Assembly (NCBI GenBank): GCA_016788425.1
Contig: JAEURQ010000001.1
Location: forward strand, 309,300-373,299
From: Chthonomonas sp.
Lineage (GTDB): Bacteria > Armatimonadota > Fimbriimonadia > Fimbriimonadales > Fimbriimonadaceae
DNA: 64,000 bases
Reading direction: 5' to 3'
Shown: piece by piece, positions 1 through 8,694 of the stretch
How the letters are laid out: each line of letters starts with the position of its first letter
Position numbering within the stretch: the stretch's first letter is position 1
The notes under the pieces: model-generated
Told to the model about the DNA's origin: nothing
What the model saw: the letters and a program-made list of their open reading frames with translations, nothing else
The model's database searches: none
Position numbers and translations under genes: made by a program

Positions 1-2
1 AC

Positions 3-257
3 TGGCTCAACAAGAAGATTGTCATTATGCCCGGCACAGCTAACCTGACGGGGCAAGACATGACCCTGCTGAACGGTGACGTCAACACGACGGACAACCT
101 GGTGGATATTGCCGACTACTCGATTCTTGCCGGCGCTTTTGATGCCGCCGTTGGTGACCCCGGGTATGTCGCGAACGCGGATCTGAACGAGGACGGCATC
201 ATTGACATTGCCGACTATACGATCCTGGCGACGAACTTCGACGTGGTTGGCGACTAA
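3..257 (+). CDS. C-terminal end of a dockerin-like repeat protein (5' truncated by window)
   Basis: The frame is open from the first bases of the window, so this is the end of a longer gene. The last ~60 residues hold two dockerin type I-like calcium-loop repeats: GDVNTTDNLVDIADYSIL and ADLNEDGIIDIADYTIL, each with the D-x-N-x-(x)D-x-x-x-D spacing followed by IADY. In cellulosomal and many planctomycete/Armatimonadota-type secreted proteins such repeats end large extracellular proteins and mediate calcium-dependent binding. Nothing can be said about the N-terminal domains. The gene ends 3 bases into the stop of the convergent IscA-type gene, so the two genes overlap tail to tail by four bases. 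Confidence 0.7.
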   Translation, partial: WLNKKIVIMPGTANLTGQDMTLLNGDVNTTDNLVDIADYSILAGAFDAAVGDPGYVANADLNEDGIIDIADYTILATNFDVVGD

Positions 258-610
258 GCCAGCAGGTCGTCTTTCGGCGTAAAACTCGTCCCGCAACCAC
301 AACTGCGGGACGCGTTGGGATTCTCGATGGTCAGGGCGTTGTTGAGCAGGTTCTTGGTGGACTTGACGACCGCGCCCTGCAAGTATTTGGCTGAGCGCGA
401 ATCGCTCACCACCGGCACGCCATCGAGCTCAACGCGGATATCGAACTTGCTGGGCTTGTTGTCCACCTTGATCACGTACTCAAAGCCGCTGCATCCGCCG
501 CCCTTCACGCCGATGCGGATGAACGCCTCGGGGTCGCCCTTGCGGTCGAGCATGCGGCGCAGTTGAACAAGCGCCGAATCTTCAATGGAAACGGGGAAAT
601 CGGTGGTCAT
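254..610 (-). CDS. HesB/IscA/ErpA-family iron-sulfur carrier
   Basis: A 118-residue A-type Fe-S carrier. The family binds and delivers Fe-S clusters to apo-proteins through three cysteines, all visible here: one in GGGCSGFEY (about residue 40) and two in the C-terminal SCGCGTSF motif. Length is typical. Its start overlaps the stop of the Rrf2 regulator by four bases, which points to translational coupling. It is the last gene of a minus-strand run sigma factor-SufT-Rrf2-IscA. Whether it behaves as IscA, SufA or ErpA cannot be decided from sequence alone. Confidence 0.9.
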   Translation of the reverse strand: MTTDFPVSIEDSALVQLRRMLDRKGDPEAFIRIGVKGGGCSGFEYVIKVDNKPSKFDIRVELDGVPVVSDSRSAKYLQGAVVKSTKNLLNNALTIENPNASRSCGCGTSFTPKDDLLA

Positions 611-1068
611 TGGGGTCGGGGGCTGGCGAGCGAGGTTGCGCGGACCATGGGTTCCGGCGCGGGCAAAATGTGGGCGAGGCTCACGCCGTCGAGCGCGCGA
701 TCAATGGCACCTTGCACCTTTTCGTACACGCCGTGCAGCAGGCAATGTCCGCGGTGGACGCAGGCTTGGTCGTTGATCGTAAATCGGTCGCAGAATTCGT
801 CCGAGTAGAGGCGTCCGCCAAGCTCCGCCATGACGGCGCCCAGCATGATTTCGGTGGCTGGCCGCGCCAAGATGTATCCGCCCAGCTGACCGCGCGTGCT
901 CTTGATGTAGCCAAGCTTGCGCAGGCAGGTAAGCGTCTTGGCCGCGAGCGGTTGGCTGATGCCTTCGCGCACGGCGAACTCGGGGATGGTCATCGAGCGG
1001 CCCTCGGGCAGACTTCCCAGCGCCAGCAAGCAGCGGAGACCGTACTCTTCTTGCGCGGAAAGCTTCAT
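607..1068 (-). CDS. Rrf2-family transcriptional regulator, probably Fe-S sensing
   Basis: A 153-residue Rrf2 protein with an N-terminal winged helix (MKLSAQEEYGLRCLLALG, then the recognition-helix region ISQPLAAKTLTCLRKLGYI and wing RGQLGGY). After the helix pair come three cysteines, spaced C-x9-C-x5-C (EFCDRF... QACVHRGHC), the region that ligates the cluster in IscR-like members. IscR uses C-x5-C-x5-C, so the spacing differs. It lies between sufT and the A-type carrier, 3 bases after the sufT stop, so it is probably an autoregulatory sensor of Fe-S status for this small operon. The sensing role is inferred. Confidence 0.85.
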   Translation of the reverse strand: MKLSAQEEYGLRCLLALGSLPEGRSMTIPEFAVREGISQPLAAKTLTCLRKLGYIKSTRGQLGGYILARPATEIMLGAVMAELGGRLYSDEFCDRFTINDQACVHRGHCLLHGVYEKVQGAIDRALDGVSLAHILPAPEPMVRATSLASPRPQ

Positions 1069-1071
1069 GGT

Positions 1072-1440
1072 TTACAAAAATCCTAGCTCAAGCTGGATGT
1101 GTTCCGGAATGCGGTCGATGGAAAACGGCGGATCCCACACCAGTTCGAGCTTCGTGTGCGTGACGCCGGGAGTCTTGGCCGCGGCTTCTTGCACTTCCAT
1201 CGGAAGCGTTTCGGCGACCGGACAGTTCGGGCTGGTCAGCGTCATCTTGATGGCCACCTCGGCGTCCTCGTTCACCACGAGGTCGTAGATGAGGCCGAGA
1301 TCGTAGACGTTGACCGGGATCTCCGGATCGAAGACGGTGCGGATCGACTCGATGACTTCACCGGCCAGCAGATTTTGCTGAATGATGTTGAGCTTGCTGG
1401 GCAAGGGAATCGGTTCCGGCATCCGTCCAGAGTATTCCAC
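1072..1440 (-). CDS. sufT: SufT/MIP18-family (DUF59) Fe-S assembly protein
   Basis: About 122 residues with the DUF59 core: ESIRTVFDPEIPVNVYDLGLIYDL followed by MTLTSPNCPVAETLP, containing the conserved DPEIPVN and the cysteine of the TSPxCP motif. The family helps load Fe-S clusters onto client proteins (SufT, PaaD and eukaryotic MIP18 relatives). The first possible start is a GTG; an ATG six codons later (ending at 1422) is equally possible. It is followed 3 bases later by the Rrf2 regulator and preceded by the ECF sigma gene 12 bases upstream. Confidence 0.85.
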   Translation of the reverse strand: MEYSGRMPEPIPLPSKLNIIQQNLLAGEVIESIRTVFDPEIPVNVYDLGLIYDLVVNEDAEVAIKMTLTSPNCPVAETLPMEVQEAAAKTPGVTHTKLELVWDPPFSIDRIPEHIQLELGFL

Positions 1441-1452
1441 AAAGCGGCCGCC

Positions 1453-2091
1453 TTACGACGACATTTGAGTTCGGCGCGGCTTGAGGTTTTGTACAACTTC
1501 GCCGAGACTGACCTTGGGCTTTGGTGCCTCCAGCAGTTGCTGGAGGCGTCGGTGCGTGCGGTGCAGTCGGCTGCGAACAGTGCCTACGGGAATGTCAAAC
1601 ATGACCGCGATGTCGTCGTAGGGCACTTGCTCCACGTCGGCGAGCATAATCAGCGCGCGTTGGTCGGGCTTTAATTGCTTGAGAGCCGCTTCCAGATCTT
1701 CCGAGAAATGTCGCGAGAGCAGACTTTCTTCGGGGTTGGGGCCATCATCGGCGGCTTGAGCCATCACCATGTCGTCGGCACCGTCGGCGAGGATCGGGGC
1801 GTCGTAGCTGTGCGTCATTACGCGGCGCTTGCGGGCTCGCTTCATGTCCAAGAACAGGCGGGTGACGATGCGGAAAATCCAGTTCTCAAACGGGCGATCG
1901 CCCTGGTATCCGGTGAAACCGCGATAAGCGCGGAAGAACGCTTCTTGGGTCAGGTCTTCGGCGTCGCTGCGGTCGCCGCTCAGACGGAAGGCCAAGTTAT
2001 ACACCTTCTTATAGGTGGCGCTCATCAGCTCACGAAAGTCAGCCTCTTCGCGCGGGGTGAGGGTTGTCGTTGTAATTGCGTTGCTACTCAT
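1453..2091 (-). CDS. ECF-type RNA polymerase sigma factor
   Basis: A 212-residue sigma-70 family protein with region 2 (LTQEAFFRAYRGF, GDRPFENWIFRIVTRLFLD) and region 4 (LKQLKPDQRALIMLADVEQ, YDDIAVMFDIPVGTVRSRLHR). I chose the ATG at 2091 because GGAGGT stands eight bases before it; the longer reading frame to 2133 runs through this Shine-Dalgarno. No anti-sigma gene is next to it. The C-terminal 25 residues after region 4 are an extra tail. It is probably co-transcribed with sufT, rrf2 and the A-type carrier, suggesting a stress or redox link. Confidence 0.9.
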   Translation of the reverse strand: MSSNAITTTTLTPREEADFRELMSATYKKVYNLAFRLSGDRSDAEDLTQEAFFRAYRGFTGYQGDRPFENWIFRIVTRLFLDMKRARKRRVMTHSYDAPILADGADDMVMAQAADDGPNPEESLLSRHFSEDLEAALKQLKPDQRALIMLADVEQVPYDDIAVMFDIPVGTVRSRLHRTHRRLQQLLEAPKPKVSLGEVVQNLKPRRTQMSS

Positions 2092-2216
2092 TTGACTGCA
2101 CCTCCATGGAGGATCTACACTCGGTAACGCCACGACCCGGAGTTGGGTTCCATCAATATATATGAAAAAGTATAGATTTCCTCAGCGGGTGGTGGCAGGC
2201 GGTAAAATGAACGGTA

Positions 2217-2957
2217 ATGAAGGTCCTCGTACCAGTCAAGCGAGTGATCGATCCCTATGCGAAAGTGCGTCCTTTGTCGGACGGCAGCGGGATTGACACG
2301 AGCGGCGTGAAGTTCGACATCAACCCCTTTGACGAGATTGCGGTCGAGGAGGCCGTGCGGATGAAGGAGTCCAATCCGGCGGTCGAGATTATCGTGATCT
2401 CGATTGGTGGGGCCGAAAGCGAGGAGCAGCTTCGCAAGGCTCTGGCGATGGGGGCCGACCGTGCGATTTTGGTGGAGTCCGCTCGCGAGCACGATAGCCT
2501 TACCATCGCCACCGAGTTGGCGGCGCACGTGGCGGAAATCCAGCCGAACCTGGTGCTGATGGGCAAGCAGTCCACCGACGGCGACAACAATCAAACGGGG
2601 CAAATGCTCGCCGCGAAGCTCGGCTGGCCGCAAGCTACGTTTGCCAGCAAGATTGAGTTGTTCGATGGCGCTGCTTTGGTGACCCGCGAAACCGACAACG
2701 GCGAGGAAATGCTCCAACTGCCGTTGCCTAGCGTGGTGACGACCGACCTTCGCCTCAACGAGCCGCGCTACATCGCCATGATGGGCATCATCAAGGCGCG
2801 CAGCAAGCCGCTGGACAAGGTCGCCGAAAAGACCACGGCGCAGCCAAAGGTTAAGTATCTGAAGTTTGAAGCGCCCGCACCGCGGGCGGCGGGCCGCAAG
2901 GTGGGCAGCGTGGACGAACTCGTCAGCGCGCTCAAGGCTCAAGGGGTGGCGCTGTGA
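2217..2957 (+). CDS. etfB: Electron transfer flavoprotein, beta subunit
   Basis: A 246-residue EtfB. It starts MKVLVPVKRVIDPYAKVR, the typical N-terminus, and contains the nucleotide (AMP/FAD) site signature GKQSTDGDNNQTGQMLA at about residues 118-134 followed by WPQATF. With EtfA it forms the soluble flavoprotein heterodimer that carries electrons from acyl-CoA dehydrogenases to the quinone pool. The stop overlaps the GTG start of etfA (GTGA). There is no strong Shine-Dalgarno; a TAAAAT box lies eight bases before the ATG. Confidence 0.95.
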   Translation: MKVLVPVKRVIDPYAKVRPLSDGSGIDTSGVKFDINPFDEIAVEEAVRMKESNPAVEIIVISIGGAESEEQLRKALAMGADRAILVESAREHDSLTIATELAAHVAEIQPNLVLMGKQSTDGDNNQTGQMLAAKLGWPQATFASKIELFDGAALVTRETDNGEEMLQLPLPSVVTTDLRLNEPRYIAMMGIIKARSKPLDKVAEKTTAQPKVKYLKFEAPAPRAAGRKVGSVDELVSALKAQGVAL

Positions 2958-3838
2958 GTCACCTGATCATTGCGTTTGACGCGAGCGATCTCTCGCAGGT
3001 CGCGGGTTTTGGTCAAGCGATTGGCGGCGGTTTCGACGTGCTGCTGCTGAGCGGATCGAGCGTTCCGGTGGGCGCGGCCAACGTGCATGTCGCCGGGCTG
3101 AACTCGGTGCCGCCCGCCGAAGGATTGGCTGAAGCCGTCCAACTCATCGCCGGAAATTACGAACTCATTTCGCTGGTCAGCAGCATGCGGGCCAAGGACT
3201 TGGCCGCCCGCCTTGGCGGGTTGCTCGACGCGGCCATGGTCACCGACGTCATCGGCGTGGATTCAAAAACCGTATTCCGCCGACCGCTCGTCGCGGGCTC
3301 GATCATCGCCACCGTGGAGGCCATCGGTTCGCCGACCATTGTCACGTTCCGGCCCTCCGCGTTTCCTGGTGAAGGCGGCGCAAACGGCTCGGAAGCCAGC
3401 GTGAGCCTTAACATTAATGGCCGCACGGAATGCAAGAAGGAAGCCCAGAAGTCGGGCGGACGTCCGGACCTCGGCCAGGCCAAGATCGTGATCACGGGTG
3501 GTCGTCCGCTCAAGGATAAGGAGACCTTCGAAAAGGTGATCGGCGGGACCGCCGATGCTCTGGGCGCGGCGGTTGGCGCAACTCGCGCCGCCGTGGACAG
3601 CGGCATCGCCGCGAACGACCTGCAAGTGGGGCAGACTGGCAAGATCGTGGCACCGGACCTTTACATTGCCGCCGGTGTGAGTGGCTCGACCCAGCACATG
3701 GCCGGCATCAAAGACAGCAAGGTTATCGTCGCGATTAACACCGACCCCGATGCACCGATCTTTGAGGTCGCTGACTTTGGGTTGGTGATGGACCTGTATC
3801 AGGCACTGCCCGAGCTTCAAGAAAAGCTGAAAGGGTGA
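2954..3838 (+). CDS. etfA: Electron transfer flavoprotein, alpha subunit
   Basis: A 294-residue EtfA, slightly short for the family. The C-terminal FAD-binding domain is clear: VGQTGKIVAPDLYIAAG, SGSTQHMAGIKDSKVIVAIN, DPDAPIFEVADFGLV. The N-terminal half is the degenerate ETF domain. It starts at a GTG that overlaps the etfB stop, so the subunits are translationally coupled. The operon ends at a hairpin about ten bases downstream. No quinone oxidoreductase or acyl-CoA dehydrogenase gene is adjacent, so its electron donors are encoded elsewhere. Confidence 0.94.
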   Translation: MSHLIIAFDASDLSQVAGFGQAIGGGFDVLLLSGSSVPVGAANVHVAGLNSVPPAEGLAEAVQLIAGNYELISLVSSMRAKDLAARLGGLLDAAMVTDVIGVDSKTVFRRPLVAGSIIATVEAIGSPTIVTFRPSAFPGEGGANGSEASVSLNINGRTECKKEAQKSGGRPDLGQAKIVITGGRPLKDKETFEKVIGGTADALGAAVGATRAAVDSGIAANDLQVGQTGKIVAPDLYIAAGVSGSTQHMAGIKDSKVIVAINTDPDAPIFEVADFGLVMDLYQALPELQEKLKG

Positions 3839-3846
3839 TGGAAAAT

Positions 3847-3874
3847 GCCCGCTGGGAAACGTTTCTCAGCGGGC
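3847..3874 (+). terminator. Hairpin after etfBA
   Basis: GCCCGCTGGGAAAC and GTTTCTCAGCGGGC form a 14-base inverted repeat with one G-T pair directly after the etfA stop. No T-run follows, so it may be a transcription end or an RNA-stabilising structure. The rest of the 198-base gap to the next gene is AT-rich and shows only a -10-like box near its end. Confidence 0.5.
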
Positions 3875-4024
3875 CTCAACTACCAAGGGGAGAGCAACGT
3901 AGCCTCGGCCCGCCGAAAATTGCTGGCACTAATGGTCAGCTATTTAGACTATGCCACTCTACAAACAATAGTTGCGCCCGAAAACGAACAATTATAAGAA
4001 TTCTTTTATATTCTTCTTTTCGGT

Positions 4025-4030
4025 TAGACT
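4025..4030 (+). promoter_or_regulatory. TAGACT -10-like box, leaderless-type position
   Basis: TAGACT fits TANNNT and ends six bases before the ATG of the aminopeptidase, a spacing that would place the transcription start on or next to the start codon. No good Shine-Dalgarno is present. The same hexamer and the same six-base gap recur before the gene at 60902. Confidence 0.4.
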
Positions 4031-4036
4031 GAGGGC

Positions 4037-5419
4037 ATGAAGTCCCTCGCCTTCGTTCTCCTGGCTGCTGGCGTTGTCGCCCACGCTCAAACTGAGCAAA
4101 AGTTCTGGGAATGGATCCCCGACCAAACGCCGATCGCCAAGCACAAGGAGCGCCGCGACCGATTGCGCAGCATGTTGCCGGCGGGCGGGTATGCGGTGAT
4201 CTTCACCAACCCCGAGCAGGTGCGGAACAACGACGTGGACTTTCAGTTCCGCGCGGACTCAAACTTTCTCTACCTCACGGGCATGAAGGAGCCGGATTCG
4301 GTGGTGTTTTTGGCCAAAGATGGCATCGAGTTCCAGGGCAAGATGGTCAAGGAGATCTTGTTCTGCAACGGGCGAGACGCCGGCAGCGAGCGCTGGCTCG
4401 GCTACCGGTTCGGTCCGGAACGCGCGAAGGATGTGTTGCAGTTTGAGGCCACCGCGAGCAATCGCGAATGGAACGCGTTTGTCAATGCGCTTCCGATTAC
4501 GCCCGAAAAGCGTACGATTTTGGCTCCTCAACCCGAGCTTGCGGGCCGAACTCTGGGCAGCATGATTGGGGCTTGGAACGCCTGGACCACCAAGAATCAG
4601 GCGTCCCTGACGCTAGAAAGGCGCGAGGCTCGCACGCTCGGGACCATGCGCTACATCAAGGATGCCGAGGAGATTCGGTTGCTGAAGCAGGCCTGCTCCA
4701 TCTCCGCGCGGAGCCACAACGAAGTGATGCGCCAATGTCGCCCAAATATGCCGGAATACGCGATGAGCGCGCTGATGGAATACGGGTTCAAAAAGCATGG
4801 CTGCGAGTACCTGGGTTACGGCAACATCGTGGGCAGCGGCCCCAACACGTGCATCTTGCACTACATGCAAAATGAGCGCCCCATGAAAGGCGGCGAGCTG
4901 TTGCTCATGGATTGCGGTGGCGAATATCATGGCTACACCGCCGACGTGACGCGCACGATCCCGATTAACGGCAAGTTCACCGAGCCGCAGCGGCAGATTT
5001 ATCAGCTGGTTTTGGATGCTCAAGAAGCGGGCATCAAGGCCTGCGTTGATGGCGCGGCTTTCGGTGCGGGCCACCGCGCGGCCAGCGACGTGATGGCGGC
5101 GGGGCTCGTGAAACTGGGTGTGATCAAAGCCCCTAACGAGCTGGGTCGCTACTTTATGCACGGCACCAGCCACAGCCTTGGCCTGGATGTCCACGACGCG
5201 ATGCCGACGGATTCGACGCTGCGGCCCGGTGCGGTGCTCACCGTCGAGCCGGGCATCTATATCAGCGAGGGCAGCCCCTGCGATCCGAAGTGGTGGAACA
5301 TTGGCGTGCGCATTGAAGACGACATTTTGGTGACCGCCAAGGGGCCGGTGAACCTGAGCGCCGAAGCTCCGCGGACCATCAAGGATGTCGAGGCGATGAT
5401 GCGGTCGGGCCGAAAGTAG
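4037..5419 (+). CDS. Secreted Xaa-Pro aminopeptidase (M24B)
   Basis: A 460-residue aminopeptidase P-type enzyme that removes N-terminal residues preceding proline. A signal peptide is visible (MKSLAFVLLAAGVVAHA, cleavage after AHA), so it should act outside the cytoplasm, unlike E. coli PepP. The N-terminal AMP_N domain (about 30-170) is followed by the pita-bread domain with all five metal ligands: Asp292 and Asp303 (MDCGG... YTADVTRT), His379 (HGTSHSLGLDVHD), Glu404 (TVEPGIY) and Glu427 (GVRIEDD). The gene stands alone; tRNA-Pro follows 17 bases later. Confidence 0.93.
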   Translation: MKSLAFVLLAAGVVAHAQTEQKFWEWIPDQTPIAKHKERRDRLRSMLPAGGYAVIFTNPEQVRNNDVDFQFRADSNFLYLTGMKEPDSVVFLAKDGIEFQGKMVKEILFCNGRDAGSERWLGYRFGPERAKDVLQFEATASNREWNAFVNALPITPEKRTILAPQPELAGRTLGSMIGAWNAWTTKNQASLTLERREARTLGTMRYIKDAEEIRLLKQACSISARSHNEVMRQCRPNMPEYAMSALMEYGFKKHGCEYLGYGNIVGSGPNTCILHYMQNERPMKGGELLLMDCGGEYHGYTADVTRTIPINGKFTEPQRQIYQLVLDAQEAGIKACVDGAAFGAGHRAASDVMAAGLVKLGVIKAPNELGRYFMHGTSHSLGLDVHDAMPTDSTLRPGAVLTVEPGIYISEGSPCDPKWWNIGVRIEDDILVTAKGPVNLSAEAPRTIKDVEAMMRSGRK

Positions 5420-5436
5420 GTATCCTGTGGGGGCGT

Positions 5437-5513
5437 CGGGGCATGGCGCAGTTTGGTAGCGCGCTTGCCTGGGGGGCAAGAGGTCGTGGGTTCAAATCCC
5501 GCTGCCCCGACCA
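5437..5513 (+). tRNA. tRNA-Pro (anticodon GGG)
   Basis: A complete cloverleaf with genome-encoded CCA. The acceptor arms CGGGGCA/TGCCCCG pair fully, the anticodon stem is CTTGC/GCAAG with loop CTGGGGG (anticodon GGG, 5471-5473), and the T arm reads GTGGG-TTCAAAT-CCCGC. The discriminator is A. Confidence 0.97.
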
Positions 5514-5638
5514 TATCCCCGTAAATCTACGTGATTTCCCTCGGGATTCAAAAACACTGTGCAATACTAAGATATCGGTTTTTGCCGGTCTTGCATCTGT
5601 TCCGCATGTTGAGTGCGGCAGGCAGGGAAAAGGAGATC

Positions 5639-6838
5639 ATGAAATTACGCGCAATTGGGCTCATCGCCCTTCTTGGCGCTGGCATCGTCGCCAGCGCAGC
5701 TCCGGATGCACCGCAGTTCCGGCAACTTCGACGCATCGAACTCTCGTCCAACTTTGACGGCGGCGTAGCCAGCCACGGTTCAGTCGCTAGCGGCGTGGCT
5801 TCCGATGGTACCAACGTCTATATCAGCGGTTGGACTTCGGGGGCAAACCAAACGCAAGGCGTTTATCGCATTACCAACCTGCTTGCAAACCTGGCGAATC
5901 CGTCGGTCGCAATCTCGGGTGGTTCGTTCCACACGCAAACCGTGGCTCGTGGCGGCAGCCGCCAAACCAAGCTCGAATGGGGAAACAACCAGCTTTACTG
6001 GGGCTTCGGCATGGGCAGCGATGGTGCGAGCGCCGGTGAAACCGGTTCGGCCTCGGGCATCAAGTCGCTTTCTTCGACGGGCGCCGAGAATTGGTACAAG
6101 CGACCCTGGGAACTGCTCGGTCTGAGCACCGCCACCGGTAGCCGCCGCGCGGATGCCTTTACGGTTGATCCGGCCACAGGCAAGCTCGTTGTTCTCAACT
6201 TCTTCAACACCCCGTTTGGTAGCGCCGTGGACGCCAACGGAAACTTCTTGACCAACATGACCGTGACAGGCGCTCAGTCGTCGTTCCGCGATGCTGCTGC
6301 TCTTTCGGGTGGTCGCATCATCACCAAGCGAGCGACAACTTCGGCGGTGGCTGGTGCGGTCGGCCTTCAAACTCGCGTGTTTGATGGCACGGGCACGTTG
6401 CTCGCTCCGAGTGACGTTGCTGCTCTGCCGCTCACGTCCTCCACGAACGCTGAAGAGCACGTGGAAGCCGGCGAAGCCTACAACGCCGGCTGGGTGAACA
6501 GCCATGCCTACGTGGCGTCGTCGTTTAAGAACAGCACGCCGGCGGCAGACGGTTCGAAGATTTCGATCCACGGTCTTAATCCGTCGGACTTCGCGAGCTA
6601 CCTGCTCGACGGGACCGAAAACGGCTTCGCCCGCTTCGGCACGGTTTCTAATGGCGCAACGTTGCAAACGTTCCTGAACATGCAAGACGTGACGATGGGC
6701 GGCAACCGCTACATGCTCGTGACGGAATCGTTCGGAACCCGCGACTACCTGCGCGTGTACCAACTGGTGCCCGAGCCGGGTTCGGCGCTGGCCATCGGTC
6801 TGGGCGCGGCGCTGATGCTCCGCCGCCGCAAGAAGTAA
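5639..6838 (+). CDS. PEP-CTERM-anchored exported protein of unknown function
   Basis: A 399-residue secreted protein. The start is set by AAAGGAGATC just before an ATG that opens a clean signal peptide (MKLRAIGLIALLGAGIVASA); a longer frame upstream has neither. The C-terminus is a PEP-CTERM sorting signal: VPEPGS, a hydrophobic stretch and RRRKK. Such proteins are processed by an exosortase and displayed on or released from the surface. The middle is rich in Gly/Ser/Thr and looks like a beta-rich fold, but I do not recognise a domain. No exosortase gene is in the window. Confidence 0.85.
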   Translation: MKLRAIGLIALLGAGIVASAAPDAPQFRQLRRIELSSNFDGGVASHGSVASGVASDGTNVYISGWTSGANQTQGVYRITNLLANLANPSVAISGGSFHTQTVARGGSRQTKLEWGNNQLYWGFGMGSDGASAGETGSASGIKSLSSTGAENWYKRPWELLGLSTATGSRRADAFTVDPATGKLVVLNFFNTPFGSAVDANGNFLTNMTVTGAQSSFRDAAALSGGRIITKRATTSAVAGAVGLQTRVFDGTGTLLAPSDVAALPLTSSTNAEEHVEAGEAYNAGWVNSHAYVASSFKNSTPAADGSKISIHGLNPSDFASYLLDGTENGFARFGTVSNGATLQTFLNMQDVTMGGNRYMLVTESFGTRDYLRVYQLVPEPGSALAIGLGAALMLRRRKK

Positions 6839-6860
6839 GGCTCACGCCCGACGAAACAGT

Positions 6861-6899
6861 AAGTCGCCCGACGCGAAAGCGCCGGGCGACTTTGTTTTT
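6861..6899 (+). terminator. Rho-independent terminator
   Basis: AAGTCGCCCG and CGGGCGACTT form a perfect ten-base stem around a GC-rich loop, followed by TTGTTTTTG. It ends the PEP-CTERM transcription unit. Confidence 0.85.
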
Positions 6900-7063
6900 G
6901 AAAAACCTGGTGATGCCAGTAGCGATTGGCTTGCGGCGAGGGGAGGCGTTGAGGTATTCTCCTCCATTGCGCCGAAGGCTCTCCAGCCTTTGGATAGGGA
7001 AGTACTCCCCGCTTAACTTGCGCCTATGCCGTTACTGGTGTAGACGTTAACAACGGAGTAAAA

Positions 7064-7351
7064 ATGGCAAGAAGTCTTAAAAAGGGATACTTTGTCGACG
7101 ATCACCTGGTGAAAAAGGTGGCCGCGATGAACGATTCCACAAACAAATCCGTGATCAAGACCTGGTCGCGGCGATCCACCATTATTCCGGACTTTATCGG
7201 TCACACGATTGCAGTCCACGACGGTCGAAAGCACATCCCGGTGTTCGTCACCGAGAACATGATTGGCCACAAGCTGGGCGAGTTCGCGCCGACCCGGACC
7301 TACAAGGGTCACGGCGGCTCACTTCCCGATCGGGGGGCTCGTCTGCGGTAA
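7064..7351 (+). CDS. rpsS: Small ribosomal subunit protein S19
   Basis: A 95-residue S19 ([15 protein letters not shown], then [23 protein letters not shown], ending in the [15 protein letters not shown] tail). It binds 16S rRNA in the subunit head with S13. ACGGAG lies six bases before the ATG. It is the first gene of this ribosomal block; in most bacteria rplB precedes it, but here there is a 225-base gap after a terminator, so the operon starts anew at rpsS. Confidence 0.97.
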   Translation: MARSLKKGYFVDDHLVKKVAAMNDSTNKSVIKTWSRRSTIIPDFIGHTIAVHDGRKHIPVFVTENMIGHKLGEFAPTRTYKGHGGSLPDRGARLR

Positions 7352-7366
7352 CGCGTGAGAACAACT

Positions 7367-7909
7367 ATGGAAGCGAAAGCAATAGCAAAATATGTCCGCG
7401 TTCAACCGCGTAAGGTGCGCATCGTCGCCGCCGAGGTGAAGGGCAAGTCCGCCATCGCCGTGGCCAACACGCTGCAGTTCCACCCCAGCAAGGGTGCCTA
7501 TTACCTGCGCAAGGTCGTCGTCAGCGCCATCGCCAATGCCGAGACGAATCTCGGTCTTCCCGGCAACACGCTGAAGATCGCCCGCATCCAAGTGGATGAA
7601 GGTCCCAAGCTCAAGCGCGTGACGCAAAAGGCTATGGGCCGTGGCGCCCGCATCGTCAAGAAGACCAGCCACATCACGGTCTTTGTGAGCGAGCAAGAAG
7701 CCGCGAAGGAAGTCAAGCCGCACGGTACCAAGGCTAAGGATCGCCCCAAGTTTGAGGCTCCGAAGAAGGCCAAGGCCGCCAAGAAGGACGAAGTGAAGGC
7801 CGAAGCCGCCGAAGAAGCCACTCCGGTGGCCGAAGAAGTGGTGGAAGCACCCGCAGCCGAAGCAGAAGCTCCGGCGGAAACCGCGGAAAAGACGGAGGAA
7901 ACGAACTAA
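7367..7909 (+). CDS. rplV: Large ribosomal subunit protein L22 with long C-terminal tail
   Basis: About 180 residues. The first ~110 are a normal L22 (EAKAIAKYVRVQPRKVRIVA; MGRGARIVKKTSHITV beta-hairpin region that lines the exit tunnel). The last ~70 are a low-complexity tail of Lys, then Ala/Glu/Pro (KKAKAAKKDEVKAEAAEEA onward) absent from standard L22. A GTG four codons upstream (7355) is an alternative start. The final codons contain GGAGG, which serves as ribosome-binding site for rpsC; the stop overlaps the rpsC ATG by one base. Confidence 0.95.
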   Translation: MEAKAIAKYVRVQPRKVRIVAAEVKGKSAIAVANTLQFHPSKGAYYLRKVVVSAIANAETNLGLPGNTLKIARIQVDEGPKLKRVTQKAMGRGARIVKKTSHITVFVSEQEAAKEVKPHGTKAKDRPKFEAPKKAKAAKKDEVKAEAAEEATPVAEEVVEAPAAEAEAPAETAEKTEETN

Positions 7910-8694
7910 TGGGTCAGAAAATTCACCCAGTTGGCTTCCGCATCGGCGTCATTCGCGGATGGGACAGCCACTGGTACTACGATAAGAAGGGTTATGCGGC
8001 CGCACTGAAGAGCGACTTTGACATTCGCGAAGTGGTCAAGGCCCGTGTCGGTTCCGGCAACGTCTCGCGCATCGAAATCGAGCGTGCTGCTCAACGCGTC
8101 AAGGTGAACGTATTCACCCCGCGTCCCGGCGCGGTCATCGGTCGCGGCGGCAAGGGCATTGACGAACTCACCAACCAACTGAACGCGATGGTCCGCAAGA
8201 TGGACAAGACCGCTTCGGTTCAAGTCAACGTCACCGAAATCCGCCAGCCGGAAGTGGACGCTCAACTGGTCGCCGAGAATATCGCTCAGCAACTCGAAAA
8301 GCGAATTAGCCACCGCCGCGCCATGCGCCAATCCATGACTCGGGCCACGCGCATGAACTGCCGCGGCATGAAGATCATGGTGGGTGGACGTTTGAACGGA
8401 TCGGAAATCGCCCGCAGCGAAATGGATCGAATCGGCAAGGTGCCGCTCCACACGCTCCGCGCAGATATCGATTACGGCACCGCCACCGCCCGCACGATCT
8501 ACGGATCGGTCGGCGTGAAGGTGTGGATCTACAAGGGCGAAGTGCTTCCCGAGAAGCAGCGCCTGGCCATGGCCGAGCCGGTTCGCGAACCGCGCCGTCC
8601 GCGCCGCCGACCCGAAGACGGAGCTGCTCCGGTGGCTGAAGCCCCCGCCGCCGCACCTGCCGCACCCGCGGCCGAAGAAGGAGGAACGAACTAA
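7909..8694 (+). CDS. rpsC: Small ribosomal subunit protein S3
   Basis: A 261-residue S3: N-terminal [22 protein letters not shown] domain with GRGGKGID (type II KH GxxG loop), and C-terminal domain [23 protein letters not shown]. About 35 extra residues at the end form an Arg/Pro then Ala/Pro-rich tail. The tail's last codons again encode a GGAGGAACGAACTAATG stretch used to start rplP. Located in canonical order between L22 and L16. Confidence 0.96.
   Translation: MGQKIHPVGFRIGVIRGWDSHWYYDKKGYAAALKSDFDIREVVKARVGSGNVSRIEIERAAQRVKVNVFTPRPGAVIGRGGKGIDELTNQLNAMVRKMDKTASVQVNVTEIRQPEVDAQLVAENIAQQLEKRISHRRAMRQSMTRATRMNCRGMKIMVGGRLNGSEIARSEMDRIGKVPLHTLRADIDYGTATARTIYGSVGVKVWIYKGEVLPEKQRLAMAEPVREPRRPRRRPEDGAAPVAEAPAAAPAAPAAEEGGTN

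Noticed and set aside
2115..2942. A 275-codon minus-strand frame
   Set aside because: Antisense to etfB, no family pattern.
5257..5514. Minus-strand frame beginning MVGAAGFEPTTS
   Set aside because: A well-known artefact of translating the complement of a tRNA gene; here tRNA-Pro.
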